Part shown: positions 31,138 to 38,652 of the stretch, one piece after another
Position numbering within the stretch: the first letter of the stretch is position 1
How the letters are laid out: each line of letters opens with the position of its first letter
Origin: Clostridia bacterium
GTDB taxonomy: Bacteria > Bacillota > Clostridia > Christensenellales > Borkfalkiaceae
Length of the DNA stretch: 64,000 nt
Reading direction: 5' to 3'
NCBI GenBank assembly: GCA_017621155.1
Contig: JAGATP010000041.1
Location: 1-64,000 of the forward strand
Notes under the pieces: model-generated
What the model was told of the DNA's origin: nothing
The model's input: the letters and a program-made list of their open reading frames with translations, nothing else
The model's database searches: none
Made by a program: the position numbers and the translations under genes

Positions 31138-31286
31138 GGGGGGGCAAGTTGCCCCATGCCGATCGTGAACAGGCAACCAGTAAAGTCAGGTTGAAACGTC
31201 AACCTGACTTTAAAAATGCCGGTAAGGTGATTCTGCAAAAAATTGTCCTTATTATTGGGAGGGACAGGTTGCCCCATGCCGATGGT
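31138..31286. repeat. Pair of 29-30 bp direct repeats, 120 bp apart
   Basis: 31138-31166 and 31257-31286 share GTTGCCCCATGCCGAT exactly (31148-31163 and 31268-31283) plus a G-rich left flank. Copy 1 is also a GGGGCA/TGCCCC hairpin. Between them lies AAAGTCAGGTTGA-AACG-TCAACCTGACTTT, a 13-bp hairpin. No gene is evident in 31118-31299. Confidence 0.7.
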
Positions 31287-31299
31287 TCGAAAAAAGGCA

Positions 31300-31323
31300 C
31301 GAAAAAAGCGCTCGAACGAGCGC
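31300..31323 (-). terminator. rplU-rpmA terminator
   Basis: Minus strand GCGCTCG, TT, CGAGCGC, then TTTTTT. Confidence 0.9.
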
Positions 31324-31335
31324 CTTTGGTTTTCC

Positions 31336-31611
31336 TTATTCGGCTGCGTATACGCTGACCTGTTTCTTGTCTCTGCCCTTTCTCTCAAATCTGACCACAC
31401 CATCGGTGAGCGCGAACAGGGTATCGTCGCCGCCCTTTCCTACGTTGTTGCCGGGGTAGAACTTCGTTCCTCTCTGTCTGACAAGGATGTTGCCTGCAAG
31501 CACGAACTGACCGTCTGCACGCTTGGGGCCAAGCCTCTTGGCTTCGCTGTCACGACCGTTGTGGGAAGAACCGGTACCCTTTTTATGAGCAAATAAATGG
31601 ATGAACAACAT
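31336..31611 (-). CDS. rpmA: 50S ribosomal protein L27
   Basis: 91 residues. The body [20 protein letters not shown] and [15 protein letters not shown] is diagnostic. Seven extra residues (MLFIHLF) precede the A-H-K-K terminus. This matches the Firmicutes extension that must be cut by the Prp protease, though the usual …QFF end is here …HLF. AAAAGGAG precedes the ATG. The prp gene normally between rplU and rpmA is absent; only 23 nt separate them. Confidence 0.95.
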   Translation of the reverse strand: MLFIHLFAHKKGTGSSHNGRDSEAKRLGPKRADGQFVLAGNILVRQRGTKFYPGNNVGKGGDDTLFALTDGVVRFERKGRDKKQVSVYAAE

Positions 31612-31634
31612 ATTCTTTACTCCTTTTTTTAAAA

Positions 31635-31934
31635 TTACAGAACGATCTTTTCGATCTTCACTGCGGTGAACGGTTGTCTGTGACCTTGCTTTTTCCGTTC
31701 GTTCTTCTTTGCCTTGTACTTGAACACGATGATCTTCTTCGCCTTGTCCTGTGCGACGACGGTAGCGCTGACTTTGGCAACGCTGTCTCCGAGCTTAACG
31801 CCGGACTCGTCGGACACCATGATGGCGTTGAGTTCGACGGTAGCACCGACCTCTGCGTCCAACTTCTCAAGGTTCAAGGTATCGCCTTCGGCAACCTTAT
31901 ACTGCTTGTTTCCGTTTTCGATGATTGCGTACAT
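31635..31934 (-). CDS. rplU: 50S ribosomal protein L21
   Basis: 99 residues, beginning [20 protein letters not shown], with [20 protein letters not shown] near the end, both family signatures. It binds 23S rRNA. AGAGGAGG precedes the ATG. Preceded by an L21 leader and its own promoter. Confidence 0.96.
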   Translation of the reverse strand: MYAIIENGNKQYKVAEGDTLNLEKLDAEVGATVELNAIMVSDESGVKLGDSVAKVSATVVAQDKAKKIIVFKYKAKKNERKKQGHRQPFTAVKIEKIVL

Positions 31935-32018
31935 GAAAAATTTTACCTCCTCTTTCCAGTCTCGCCGAATGCTTAGGCGGTGTTTCCACGCTTAAAAAAG
32001 CCCGTTCCGAGCGGCTCA
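31935..32018 (-). promoter_or_regulatory. Ribosomal protein L21 leader
   Basis: On the minus strand the leader has a GAGCCGCTCGGAACGGGC hairpin followed by TTTTTTAAGCG, then ACCGCCTAAGCATTCGGCGAGACTGG before AAAGAGGAGG. This matches the known L21-leader arrangement close to the ribosome site. Recognition is by eye. Confidence 0.7.
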
Positions 32019-32024
32019 GACAGT

Positions 32025-32053
32025 AATTTATCATAATTTGCCCGAGAAGTCAA
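32025..32053 (-). promoter_or_regulatory. rplU promoter
   Basis: Minus-strand TTGACT (32053-32048), 17 bp, TAAATT (32030-32025), extended TGA. Confidence 0.7.
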
Positions 32054-32058
32054 GCAAT

Positions 32059-32088
32059 TTGCATAGTTTTCGAGAAATTTCTTATACT
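32059..32088 (+). promoter_or_regulatory. Divergent promoter of the 148-residue gene
   Basis: TTGCAT (32059-32064), 18 bp, TATACT (32083-32088), back to back with the rplU promoter. Confidence 0.65.
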
Positions 32089-32105
32089 GTGAGAAAGGAG
32101 TTTTT

Positions 32106-32552
32106 ATGTCGGAAACAACGCAAAAATCCAATGAAGAAATGCTTGCCGAAGTTTATCGGAACTGTCAGGTCGCGCTGGAGTCCATCTCGGATATTCTGCC
32201 CGAGGTAGAGGACGCTCCAACGCGCGAAGAAATCTGCCGTCAGCACGAGGAATATGAAAAGATTTCCTCCAAAGCCTGCGCCATTGCCAAGGAAAAGGGA
32301 TTAGAGCTCAAAGAGCCGAACCCTGTGAAAAAGGCGATGATGTGGAGCGCGATTAAGATGAATACGCTTGCGGATAACTCTCCCGAGCACATTGCGGAGC
32401 TCATGCTTTCAGGTACGGTCACGGGAATTAAGTGCCTGAGAACCTCCTATTCGGAGAGCAAGGACAACTTAACCCCCGATGTGGATGCCCTCGTCTTAGA
32501 GCTTTTGAATCAGGAAGAATCTTTCGAAAACAGGTATAAGCACATGCTGTAA
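32106..32552 (+). CDS. Hypothetical all-helical protein
   Basis: 148 residues, soluble and predicted almost wholly helical. It starts MSETTQKSNEEMLAEVYRNC, with a central NPVKKAMMWSAIKMNTLADNSPEHIAELM and a closing LELLNQEESFENRYKHML. It resembles four-helix-bundle proteins in layout (ferritin-like or DUF2383-like), but lacks a clear metal-ligand set. AAAGGAG precedes the ATG. Monocistronic. Confidence 0.75.
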   Translation: MSETTQKSNEEMLAEVYRNCQVALESISDILPEVEDAPTREEICRQHEEYEKISSKACAIAKEKGLELKEPNPVKKAMMWSAIKMNTLADNSPEHIAELMLSGTVTGIKCLRTSYSESKDNLTPDVDALVLELLNQEESFENRYKHML

Positions 32553-32620
32553 GCTGTTGCTAAAGGGCGCGGGGCGTCTTTGAAGGTTTTACGTCAAGGG
32601 CGTTCCATGCGGACGCGCAA

Positions 32621-32656
32621 AGGGCGGGGCGATTTTTCAAAATCGCCCCGCCCTTT
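32621..32656 (+). terminator. Very stable hairpin, probable terminator
   Basis: AGGGCGGGGCGATTTT (32621-32636) and AAAATCGCCCCGCCCT (32639-32654), a 16-bp perfect stem followed by only three T. Confidence 0.65.
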
Positions 32657-32661
32657 CCGAT

Positions 32662-32777
32662 CCAATCGGCTTTCGGCAAAGAGAAAAGAGGGTAGGGTGA
32701 GCCTTTCCTTCCGAATCGGCTTTCGGCAAATAAAAAACGGCGAAAAAGGCCTTTATTTCCGAGTCGGACTTCGGCGA
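32662..32777 (+). repeat. Three degenerate 48-49 bp tandem repeats
   Basis: CCAATCGGCTTTCGGCAAA (32662-32680), CCGAATCGGCTTTCGGCAAA (32711-32730) and CCGAGTCGGACTTCGGCGA (32759-32777). Each holds a small CCGA/TCGG dyad. They lie just upstream of the feo promoter. Apart from these and the terminator, 32553-32845 shows no gene. Confidence 0.65.
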
Positions 32778-32828
32778 CGGGCGGCAGAGAAGTGGAAAAA
32801 AGCCGTCTTTTTTGAAAAAGAATGGTTG

Positions 32829-32874
32829 TTAGCATAGGCTAATGGTTGACAAACGGCAAAAGGGCGAATATAAT
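32829..32874 (+). promoter_or_regulatory. Perfect consensus promoter of the feo operon with an upstream dyad
   Basis: TTGACA (32846-32851), 17 bp, TATAAT (32869-32874). Immediately upstream TTAGCATAGGCTAA (32829-32842) is a dyad. Its TTAG…CTAA ends recall DtxR/IdeR-type metal-repressor boxes. Confidence 0.8.
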
Positions 32875-32881
32875 AGAGAGG

Positions 32882-33096
32882 AAGTTCGTTGAAGCGAACT
32901 TGGTTTTAACCCCCTATAGTTCGTCTTGACGAACTTGATTTCAGACAGATCGTTTGTTGAGACGGACTTCTTCTAAGACAGGTAGTTCGTTAAAGCGAAC
33001 TTGTTTTTTAGGCGGATAAGTCGTCAAAGCAAACAAAGGGAAAACCGGAAGCGAAAAAATCACTTTGTATTTAATCGGGAGGTTCGTTAAAACGAA
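32882..33096 (+). promoter_or_regulatory. Periodic array of six hairpin repeats in the feo 5' leader
   Basis: Copies: 32882-32901, 32918-32935, 32950-32969, 32984-33001, a degenerate one near 33018-33034, and 33083-33096. The model is AGTTCGT-N4-RCGAACT. The first five centres are spaced 33-35 nt. Each is a 5-8 bp stem with a 4-nt loop (TGAA, CTTG, TGAG, TAAA, CAAA, TAAA). Copy 3 keeps the stem only through G-U pairs. All lie downstream of the predicted start, in the leader; the last sits between GGGAGG and the ATG. They could be an RNA array or tandem operators for the regulator that follows. Confidence 0.75.
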
Positions 33097-33098
33097 GG

Positions 33099-33458
33099 AT
33101 GGAACAATCTCTTACGAAATCGGAAATTTTGTATTTGCTCGCCGTCGAGACGATCGGCGAGACGGGAAAAATCGCCGAAAAGCTGCACGTTGCGAAATCG
33201 AGCGTCTCGAGGGCGCTCGACAATTTGTACGGAAAGCACCTCGTCGTGCGAAAAACGGGCGGGGCGGAGCTCTCTTCCAAGGGGGCAGAGCTGGCAGTTC
33301 TTTACAGGGTCTGCATTGAGCACATTGAGAAAGCCCTTCTCGAAAGGGGATTTCAGGAGAGAGGCCTTTTGGACATCGCCTGCGGCATTGCCGCTTCATT
33401 CGGAACGGAAATCGAAGTTTTGTATCGGAAGATAAAGGAGGATAATCTATGCCTTTGA
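33099..33458 (+). CDS. Winged-helix regulator heading the feo operon (DtxR/MarR-like)
   Basis: 119 residues. The winged helix-turn-helix spans about 5-65: LTKSEILYLLAVETIGETGK, IAEKLHVAKSSVSRALDNLYGKHLVV, then KTGGAELSSKGAEL as wing. The short C-terminal helical part (YRVCIEHIEKALLERGF) is smaller than a full DtxR dimerisation/metal domain. Position in front of feoA and the leader repeats suggests an iron-responsive autoregulator; that is inference. The GGGAGG is 16 nt from the ATG with a hairpin between. The nearer AAGG is too close. Confidence 0.8.
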   Translation: MEQSLTKSEILYLLAVETIGETGKIAEKLHVAKSSVSRALDNLYGKHLVVRKTGGAELSSKGAELAVLYRVCIEHIEKALLERGFQERGLLDIACGIAASFGTEIEVLYRKIKEDNLCL

Positions 33459-33661
33459 TCCTTGCACCGCTCGAGACGACCTTGAAGATCGTCAAGCTTG
33501 CGGGAGACGAAAAGACGAAGAAACATTTGGAAAATCTCGGACTTGTCGTGGGTGGAGAGCTAAAGGTGCTTTCCCGCACGAGCGGAGGGGTTGTCATATC
33601 GGTAAAAGAGAGCAGGCTGGCGTTGGACGGCAATCTTGCCGGACACATCCGGGTTGCTTAA
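33449..33661 (+). CDS. feoA: FeoA-like small protein (first copy)
   Basis: 70 residues, an SH3-like FeoA fold: KIVKLAGDEKTKKHLENLGLVVGGELKVLSRTSGGVV broken by position, ending LAGHIRVA. AAGGAGG precedes the ATG, which overlaps the regulator by 10 nt. FeoA proteins act with FeoB in ferrous iron uptake. Confidence 0.9.
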   Translation: MPLILAPLETTLKIVKLAGDEKTKKHLENLGLVVGGELKVLSRTSGGVVISVKESRLALDGNLAGHIRVA

Positions 33662-33670
33662 GGAGGTTTT

Positions 33671-33904
33671 ATGGAAAAAACGTTGGATCTCTTCCAAATC
33701 GGAGAAGAGGGAGTCATCAAAAAGGTAGGAGGCGAGGGCGGCATTCGCAGGCGTCTTTTCGACATGGGAGTGACGCCCGGAGCAAAGGTGCTCTTGCGAA
33801 AGAGAGCGCCCCTCGGCGATCCCATGGAAGTAACCGTGCGCGGCTATGAGCTTTCGCTCAGAAAGAGCGAAGCTTCCTGCGTGGTAATGGAGGTTGTAAA
33901 ATGA
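33671..33904 (+). CDS. feoA: FeoA (second copy)
   Basis: 77 residues. RRRLFDMGVTPGAKVLLRKRAPLGDPMEVTVRGYELSLRK, in overlapping segments, is the canonical FeoA core (DMGVTPG, APLGDPME, YELSLRKSEA). AAGGAGG precedes the ATG. Its stop overlaps the feoB ATG as ATGA. Confidence 0.95.
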   Translation: MEKTLDLFQIGEEGVIKKVGGEGGIRRRLFDMGVTPGAKVLLRKRAPLGDPMEVTVRGYELSLRKSEASCVVMEVVK

Positions 33905-36240
33905 AGAAATTCGCTTTGGCAGGAAACCCCAACTGCGGAAAGACGACGCTGTTTAACCTATTGACCGGCTCTACGGCTTATGTTGGCAACTGGCCCGGCG
34001 TCACCGTAGACAAGAGGGAGGGAACGTACAAAAAGGGAATTGAACCCGTCGATATCATCGACCTTCCCGGGATCTATTCGCTCTCTCCGTACACGCCCGA
34101 AGAGGTCATTTCCCGTCGATACATTCTGGAAGAAAAGCCCGACTGCGTCATCAACATCGTGGACGCGACCAATCTCGAGCGAAATCTGTATCTGACGACG
34201 CAGATCATGGAAATCGACGTTCCCATGATCGTCGCGCTCAACATGATGGACGCCGTGGAGAAGAACGGGGACAAAATCAACCCCAAAATGTTGGAAGAAA
34301 AGCTCGGCGTTCCCGTGGTTGCCATCTCCGCTTTGAAGGGAGAGGGCATCAAGGAATTGATGGATCGGGCGATCAAGACGTCTAAGTCGCCCAGAAAGGG
34401 AAGGACGGTCTTGCAGGATTCCGCCATTGCCCACCTCATAGGGGACGTCGCCATCGCATTGGAAGCGCAAGGGGTGGAAGCGCCGCTCTTCCACGCGGTG
34501 AAGCTCTCCGAGCTCGACGAAATCGAGGTCAGGATGCACCCCGAACTCGTGAAGATGGTGGACGCCTTCAAGGCGACCTTCTCGGACGACACCTTCGGCA
34601 CGGACTTCGAGGCGGTCGTCGCAGATGCGCGGTACCAATACATATCCAAAAATTACACTTCCGCCCTCTCCAAAAAGGAGAGAAAGGCGTTGACTAAGTC
34701 CGACAAGGCGGACAGAGTGCTCACGAACAAGTGGGCGGGCATTCCCATCTTCCTCGTCATTTTGTTTGCGATTTTCCATCTGACCTTCTCGGAGGGATTC
34801 CTCTTCTCCGATTTGTGGGGCCTTCCCACGCTGGAAGATCTCGGACTTCTCACCGAAGAGGGCGAGCCCATCCACTTCGGCGTGGCGCTCCTCGCCTGCA
34901 TTTACGACGGCGCGATCTTCTCTCCCGGCTGTATCATCAACAACCTCTGGAACGACGTCATCGTCGGCAACGTGTTCGGTTGGATCAGAGCGGGAATCGA
35001 GCTCATTCCCTCCGATTGGGTCGTCGCCTTTTTGAGCGACGGTATCCTCGAAGCCCTCGCAGCCGTGCTCTCCTTCCTTCCCCAGATTCTCGTCCTGTTC
35101 CTCTTTTTCTCCATTTTGGAGGATTCCGGGTACATGGCGCGCGTCGCCTTCATTCTCGATCGAATTTTCAGAAAGTTCGGACTTTCGGGCAGAGCGTTCA
35201 TGCCCATGATCATGGGCTTCGGCTGTTCCATTCCCGCAATGATCAACACCCGCACGCTTGCGGATGAAAAGGAGAGGACGGCGACCGTTCGCGTTATTCC
35301 CTTCTTCTCCTGCGGGGCAAAGCTTCCCATTCTGACGGCAATTGCCGGCGGTACGCTCGCCTTCTTCGGGGTCGGCGGCGTCGATCTCATCACCTACCTC
35401 ATGTACATCGGCGGTATCGCCACCGCGATTCTTGCCGTCATCGTCATGCGGGGTACGACCATGAAGGGGGACGTTCCTCCCTTCATCATGGAGCTTCCCG
35501 CTTACCACGCCCCCCGTTTCTCTTCCCTGATGATTCACCTCTGGGATAAGACCAAGCACTTCGTCAAAAAGGCGTTCACCATCATCCTCGCCTCCACCGT
35601 CGTCATCTGGTTCTTGTCGAGCTTCGGTTGGCAGTTCTGGAACGGCATGGTCGAGGACATGGACGCGTCCATCCTCGCCTCCATCGGCAAAGCCCTTCAG
35701 TGGCTCTTCACGCCGCTCGGCTTCGGTGCGCAGCTCAATTCGTTCGGATGGGTGTTTGCCGTCGCGGTCATCACGGGTCTCATTGCCAAGGAGAACGTCA
35801 TTTGCACCTTTGCTTCCCTTGCGAGCGCAGTCGTCGTCAGCGGAGCAGTCGCGCCCGACATCCTTGCCGAGCTTGAGGCAATCGCCGAGGGTTCGGAGGC
35901 TGCCTGGACGATGATCGCCGCAACCGGCGTCACCGTGCCCGCCCTCATCGCCTTCATCCTATTCAACATGACGACCATTCCCTGCTTTGCGGCTTGCGCT
36001 ACGGCAAAGGCGGAGCTTCCCAAAGGAAAGTTCTGGAAAACCCTCGTGTTCTGGGTTGCGACCTCTTATGCAACGGGCATCGTGTTCTACCTCGGCGGTC
36101 TGCTCGCGCAGGCAATCTGGGGCGTCTCGACCGTAGCCATCGTCATGGGCGTCGTCTTTGCCATCCTCATGGGTGCGATTTTAACGGCAGGGGTTATGGG
36201 CATAGCCCGTTTGACCGATAAAAAGAAGGCTGTCGCCTAA
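33901..36240 (+). CDS. feoB: Ferrous iron transporter FeoB
   Basis: 779 residues. The N-terminal GTPase has G1 GNPNCGKTT (residues 8-16), WPGVTVDKREG, DLPGIYSL (G3) and ALNMMDAVEK (G4). A helical guanine-dissociation-inhibitor part follows (to about 260). Two Gate domains carry the conserved Cys-containing GFGCSIPAM and FFSCGAKLPI, with about eight or more membrane helices. It imports Fe2+ across the inner membrane. Followed by a FeoB-associated Cys-rich miniprotein. Confidence 0.97.
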   Translation: MKKFALAGNPNCGKTTLFNLLTGSTAYVGNWPGVTVDKREGTYKKGIEPVDIIDLPGIYSLSPYTPEEVISRRYILEEKPDCVINIVDATNLERNLYLTTQIMEIDVPMIVALNMMDAVEKNGDKINPKMLEEKLGVPVVAISALKGEGIKELMDRAIKTSKSPRKGRTVLQDSAIAHLIGDVAIALEAQGVEAPLFHAVKLSELDEIEVRMHPELVKMVDAFKATFSDDTFGTDFEAVVADARYQYISKNYTSALSKKERKALTKSDKADRVLTNKWAGIPIFLVILFAIFHLTFSEGFLFSDLWGLPTLEDLGLLTEEGEPIHFGVALLACIYDGAIFSPGCIINNLWNDVIVGNVFGWIRAGIELIPSDWVVAFLSDGILEALAAVLSFLPQILVLFLFFSILEDSGYMARVAFILDRIFRKFGLSGRAFMPMIMGFGCSIPAMINTRTLADEKERTATVRVIPFFSCGAKLPILTAIAGGTLAFFGVGGVDLITYLMYIGGIATAILAVIVMRGTTMKGDVPPFIMELPAYHAPRFSSLMIHLWDKTKHFVKKAFTIILASTVVIWFLSSFGWQFWNGMVEDMDASILASIGKALQWLFTPLGFGAQLNSFGWVFAVAVITGLIAKENVICTFASLASAVVVSGAVAPDILAELEAIAEGSEAAWTMIAATGVTVPALIAFILFNMTTIPCFAACATAKAELPKGKFWKTLVFWVATSYATGIVFYLGGLLAQAIWGVSTVAIVMGVVFAILMGAILTAGVMGIARLTDKKKAVA

Positions 36241-36256
36241 GCGTTGGAGGATAACA

Positions 36257-36409
36257 ATGCAATGGTATGAAATTCTGGTAATCGCGCTTGCCGTCCTCTT
36301 TGTAGGCGGGGTCATCGGCAAGGCAATTCGGGACAAAATGCACGGAAAGAGCGGCTGCGACTGCTCCTCGTGCTGCGGAAATTGTTCCGACTGTAAAAAG
36401 AAAAAATAA
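36257..36409 (+). CDS. FeoB-associated Cys-rich membrane miniprotein
   Basis: 50 residues: one transmembrane helix (about 5-24), then a basic linker and a Cys cluster (GCDCSSCCGNCSDC) and KKKK tail. GGAGG precedes the ATG. The type is regularly found behind feoB in Clostridia, perhaps as a FeoC-like accessory. A paralogue follows the second feoB at 58851. Confidence 0.9.
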   Translation: MQWYEILVIALAVLFVGGVIGKAIRDKMHGKSGCDCSSCCGNCSDCKKKK

Positions 36410-36440
36410 AATTTCCGAATCTGTTTTTGTTTGTTTGTGA

Positions 36441-36482
36441 AAGAGCAGGGCGCACGCGCAAGCGGGCGCCCCGCTCTTTTAT
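36441..36482 (+). terminator. feo operon terminator
   Basis: AGAGC-A-GGGCGC paired with GCGCCC-C-GCTCT, then TTTT. Confidence 0.85.
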
Positions 36483-36565
36483 GATCGTTTTGCAAAAAAA
36501 TGAGGAAAGATAGAAGGGGAAATCGTCTTTTTTCGGGAAAGAGGGACGGAAGTTTCCTCTTTCTA

Positions 36566-36594
36566 TTGCCTTTTTGAAAAAACTATGGTATAAT
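36566..36594 (+). promoter_or_regulatory. Promoter of the pyrH-rseP operon
   Basis: TTGCCT (36566-36571), 17 bp, TATAAT (36589-36594), extended TGG. Confidence 0.75.
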
Positions 36595-36638
36595 GTGGAA
36601 AAAGAGTGCCCGATGACGGGACGAGACAGGAGAACGCT

Positions 36639-37346
36639 ATGCAGGCAAAGTATCATAGAATTTTGCTCAAACTATCGGGGGAAGCCCTTGCGGGCAATCA
36701 GAAATTCGGACTCAACGAGGAAGTGATCGCGCGCGTTGTCGATCAGATCGTCGCGGTGCATAAGATGGGGGTGGAGATTGCCCTCGTCATCGGTGGCGGA
36801 AACTTCTGGAGAGGAAGGCAGGGCGACTTTATGGAGCGCACGACGGCAGACCAGATGGGAATGCTCGCCACGGTCATGAACTCCCTCGCCATGATGGACG
36901 CCATCGAACAGCGCGGAATTCCCGTTCGGGTGCAGACGGCGCTCAACATGATTTCCGTTGCCGAGCCGTACATCCTGCGAAAGGCCCTGCACCACTTCGA
37001 AGAGGGGAGAATCGTCATCATGGCTTGCGGCACGGGCAATCCCTATTGCTCTACCGATACGGCTGCCGCACAGCGCGCCTGCGAGATTCGGGTTGACGTC
37101 CTCTTGATGGCAAAGAACGTGGACGGCATCTACGATTCCGACCCCAAGCAGAATCCAAACGCGAAAAAATACGACAAGCTTACCTACTTTCAGATCATCG
37201 AAAAGGGCTTGAAGGCAATGGATACGACGGCTGCGACCATGTGTATGGACAACAACATTCCCGCCCTCGCCTTCGGACTCGATGAGGAAAATTCCATCGT
37301 CAAAGCGGTGTGCGGGGAAAGTACCGGCACACTCATCACCAAGTGA
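36639..37346 (+). CDS. pyrH: Uridylate kinase
   Basis: 235 residues from the ATG at 36639 (ACAGGAG 6 nt upstream). It phosphorylates UMP to UDP. Family motifs: RILLKLSGEALAG, VIGGGNFWRG, TADQMGMLATVMNSL, GTGNPYCSTDTAA, and KNVDGIYDSDPK. First gene of the pyrH-frr-uppS-cdsA-dxr-rseP order. Confidence 0.97.
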   Translation: MQAKYHRILLKLSGEALAGNQKFGLNEEVIARVVDQIVAVHKMGVEIALVIGGGNFWRGRQGDFMERTTADQMGMLATVMNSLAMMDAIEQRGIPVRVQTALNMISVAEPYILRKALHHFEEGRIVIMACGTGNPYCSTDTAAAQRACEIRVDVLLMAKNVDGIYDSDPKQNPNAKKYDKLTYFQIIEKGLKAMDTTAATMCMDNNIPALAFGLDEENSIVKAVCGESTGTLITK

Positions 37347-37362
37347 TAAAGGAGAAACAAAC

Positions 37363-37935
37363 ATGATTGAAAACGAAGAAGTTGAGATGATTCTCATGAC
37401 ACTCGAGGAAAAATCCGAAAAGACGATTTCCGTCACGAAAGAGGATTTCTCCACCATCCGCGCGGGCAGAGCCAACCCCCACATCCTCGATAAAATTCAG
37501 GTCGAGGCTTACGGCGGGACGTCTCCCCTCGTACAGCTCGGCAACGTGACGGTCTTGGACGCGAAGTGCCTGATGATTTCCCCCTGGGATAAATCCCTCT
37601 TAAAGGCGATCGAAAAGGCGATCCTGCAATCCAACATCGGGCTGACGCCGACCAACGACGGCAAAGTCATTCGCCTCGTCTTCCCCGACCTTACCACCGA
37701 GCGCAGAAAAGAACTCGTCAAGACCATCAAGAGGATGGGCGAGGACGCCAAAGTCGCCGAGCGCAACAATCGTCGCGAGGCAATGGAGGCGATCAAAAAG
37801 CTGAAGACGGGAAAGGTCATCTCGGAGGATGACGCCGCGCTCAGCGAAAAGGAAGTCGAAAAGACTGTTTCCGACTGCATTTCGAAGATCGAAGCGCTCG
37901 TTTCCGCTAAGGAAAAGGAGATCATGACCATTTAA
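37363..37935 (+). CDS. frr: Ribosome recycling factor
   Basis: 190 residues from the ATG at 37363 (AAGGAG). Long helical bundle with the signature TIRAGRANPHILDKIQVEAYGG, ISPWDKSLLKAIEKAI, GKVIRLVFPDLTTERRKELVK, and EDAKVAERNNRREA. With EF-G it splits post-termination ribosomes. Confidence 0.97.
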   Translation: MIENEEVEMILMTLEEKSEKTISVTKEDFSTIRAGRANPHILDKIQVEAYGGTSPLVQLGNVTVLDAKCLMISPWDKSLLKAIEKAILQSNIGLTPTNDGKVIRLVFPDLTTERRKELVKTIKRMGEDAKVAERNNRREAMEAIKKLKTGKVISEDDAALSEKEVEKTVSDCISKIEALVSAKEKEIMTI

Positions 37936-37938
37936 ATC

Positions 37939-38640
37939 ATGCGGATTCCTACTCACGTTGCCATTATCATGGACGGGAACGGCCGCTGGGCGAAGGCTCG
38001 CCTTCTTCCGAGGGGAGAAGGTCATCGACAGGGCATGAATCGCATGATCGATCTCGCCGATTATGCCTTTTCCGTCGGGGTCAAATACCTTACGGTCTAC
38101 GCCCTCTCTACGGAAAACCTCTCCCGCCCGCAAGAAGAGCTTGACGGACTCTTTTCCCTGTTTCGGAAGTATTTCAAGAAGAACGTCAAGCGCCTTCTCG
38201 AAAAGAACATTCGCATCCGCATCATCGGGGATATCACCGCGCTTCCCTTCGATATTCAACAGCTCATCGAGGAGAGCGAAAAGGAGAGCGAAAACAATAC
38301 GGCGGGGTGCATCAACATCGCGCTCAATTACGGTGCTAGACAGGAAATCGTCCGCGCCTGCAACGAGGCGATGAGGCTCGGCAAAGAGGTCACGGAGGAG
38401 GAGTTCTCCGCGCTTCTCTACACAAAAAACCAGCCCGATCCCGATCTCATCATCCGAACGGGACGGGAAAAGCGAATTTCCAACTTTCTCCTGTATCAAG
38501 CCGCCTATTCCGAATTTTACTTTACGGACGTCATGTTTCCCGATTTTTCCAACGCGGAGTTTGACAAGGCGCTTGCGGACTTTTCGACCCGCAAGCGGCG
38601 ATTCGGCAAAACGGACGAACAAATCGACGCGGGGAAATAA
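37939..38640 (+). CDS. uppS: Isoprenyl (undecaprenyl) diphosphate synthase
   Basis: 233 residues. The cis-prenyltransferase motif HVAIIMDGNGRWAKARLLPR contains the catalytic Asp and FPP pocket. GVKYLTVYALSTENLSRP, INIALNYGARQEI and PDLIIRTGREKRISNFLLYQ follow. It makes the C55 lipid carrier for peptidoglycan. No good ribosome site of its own; it starts 3 nt after frr. Confidence 0.96.
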   Translation: MRIPTHVAIIMDGNGRWAKARLLPRGEGHRQGMNRMIDLADYAFSVGVKYLTVYALSTENLSRPQEELDGLFSLFRKYFKKNVKRLLEKNIRIRIIGDITALPFDIQQLIEESEKESENNTAGCINIALNYGARQEIVRACNEAMRLGKEVTEEEFSALLYTKNQPDPDLIIRTGREKRISNFLLYQAAYSEFYFTDVMFPDFSNAEFDKALADFSTRKRRFGKTDEQIDAGK

Positions 38641-38652
38641 ATCGAGGTAATT

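Noticed and set aside
31088-31300. Insertion sequence
   Set aside because: There are direct rather than terminal inverted repeats, no transposase remnant and no clear target-site duplication.
32882-33096. CRISPR array
   Set aside because: Repeats are only about 18-20 bp, imperfect palindromes with 13-17 nt gaps that resemble each other. No cas genes exist, and the array lies in a gene leader.
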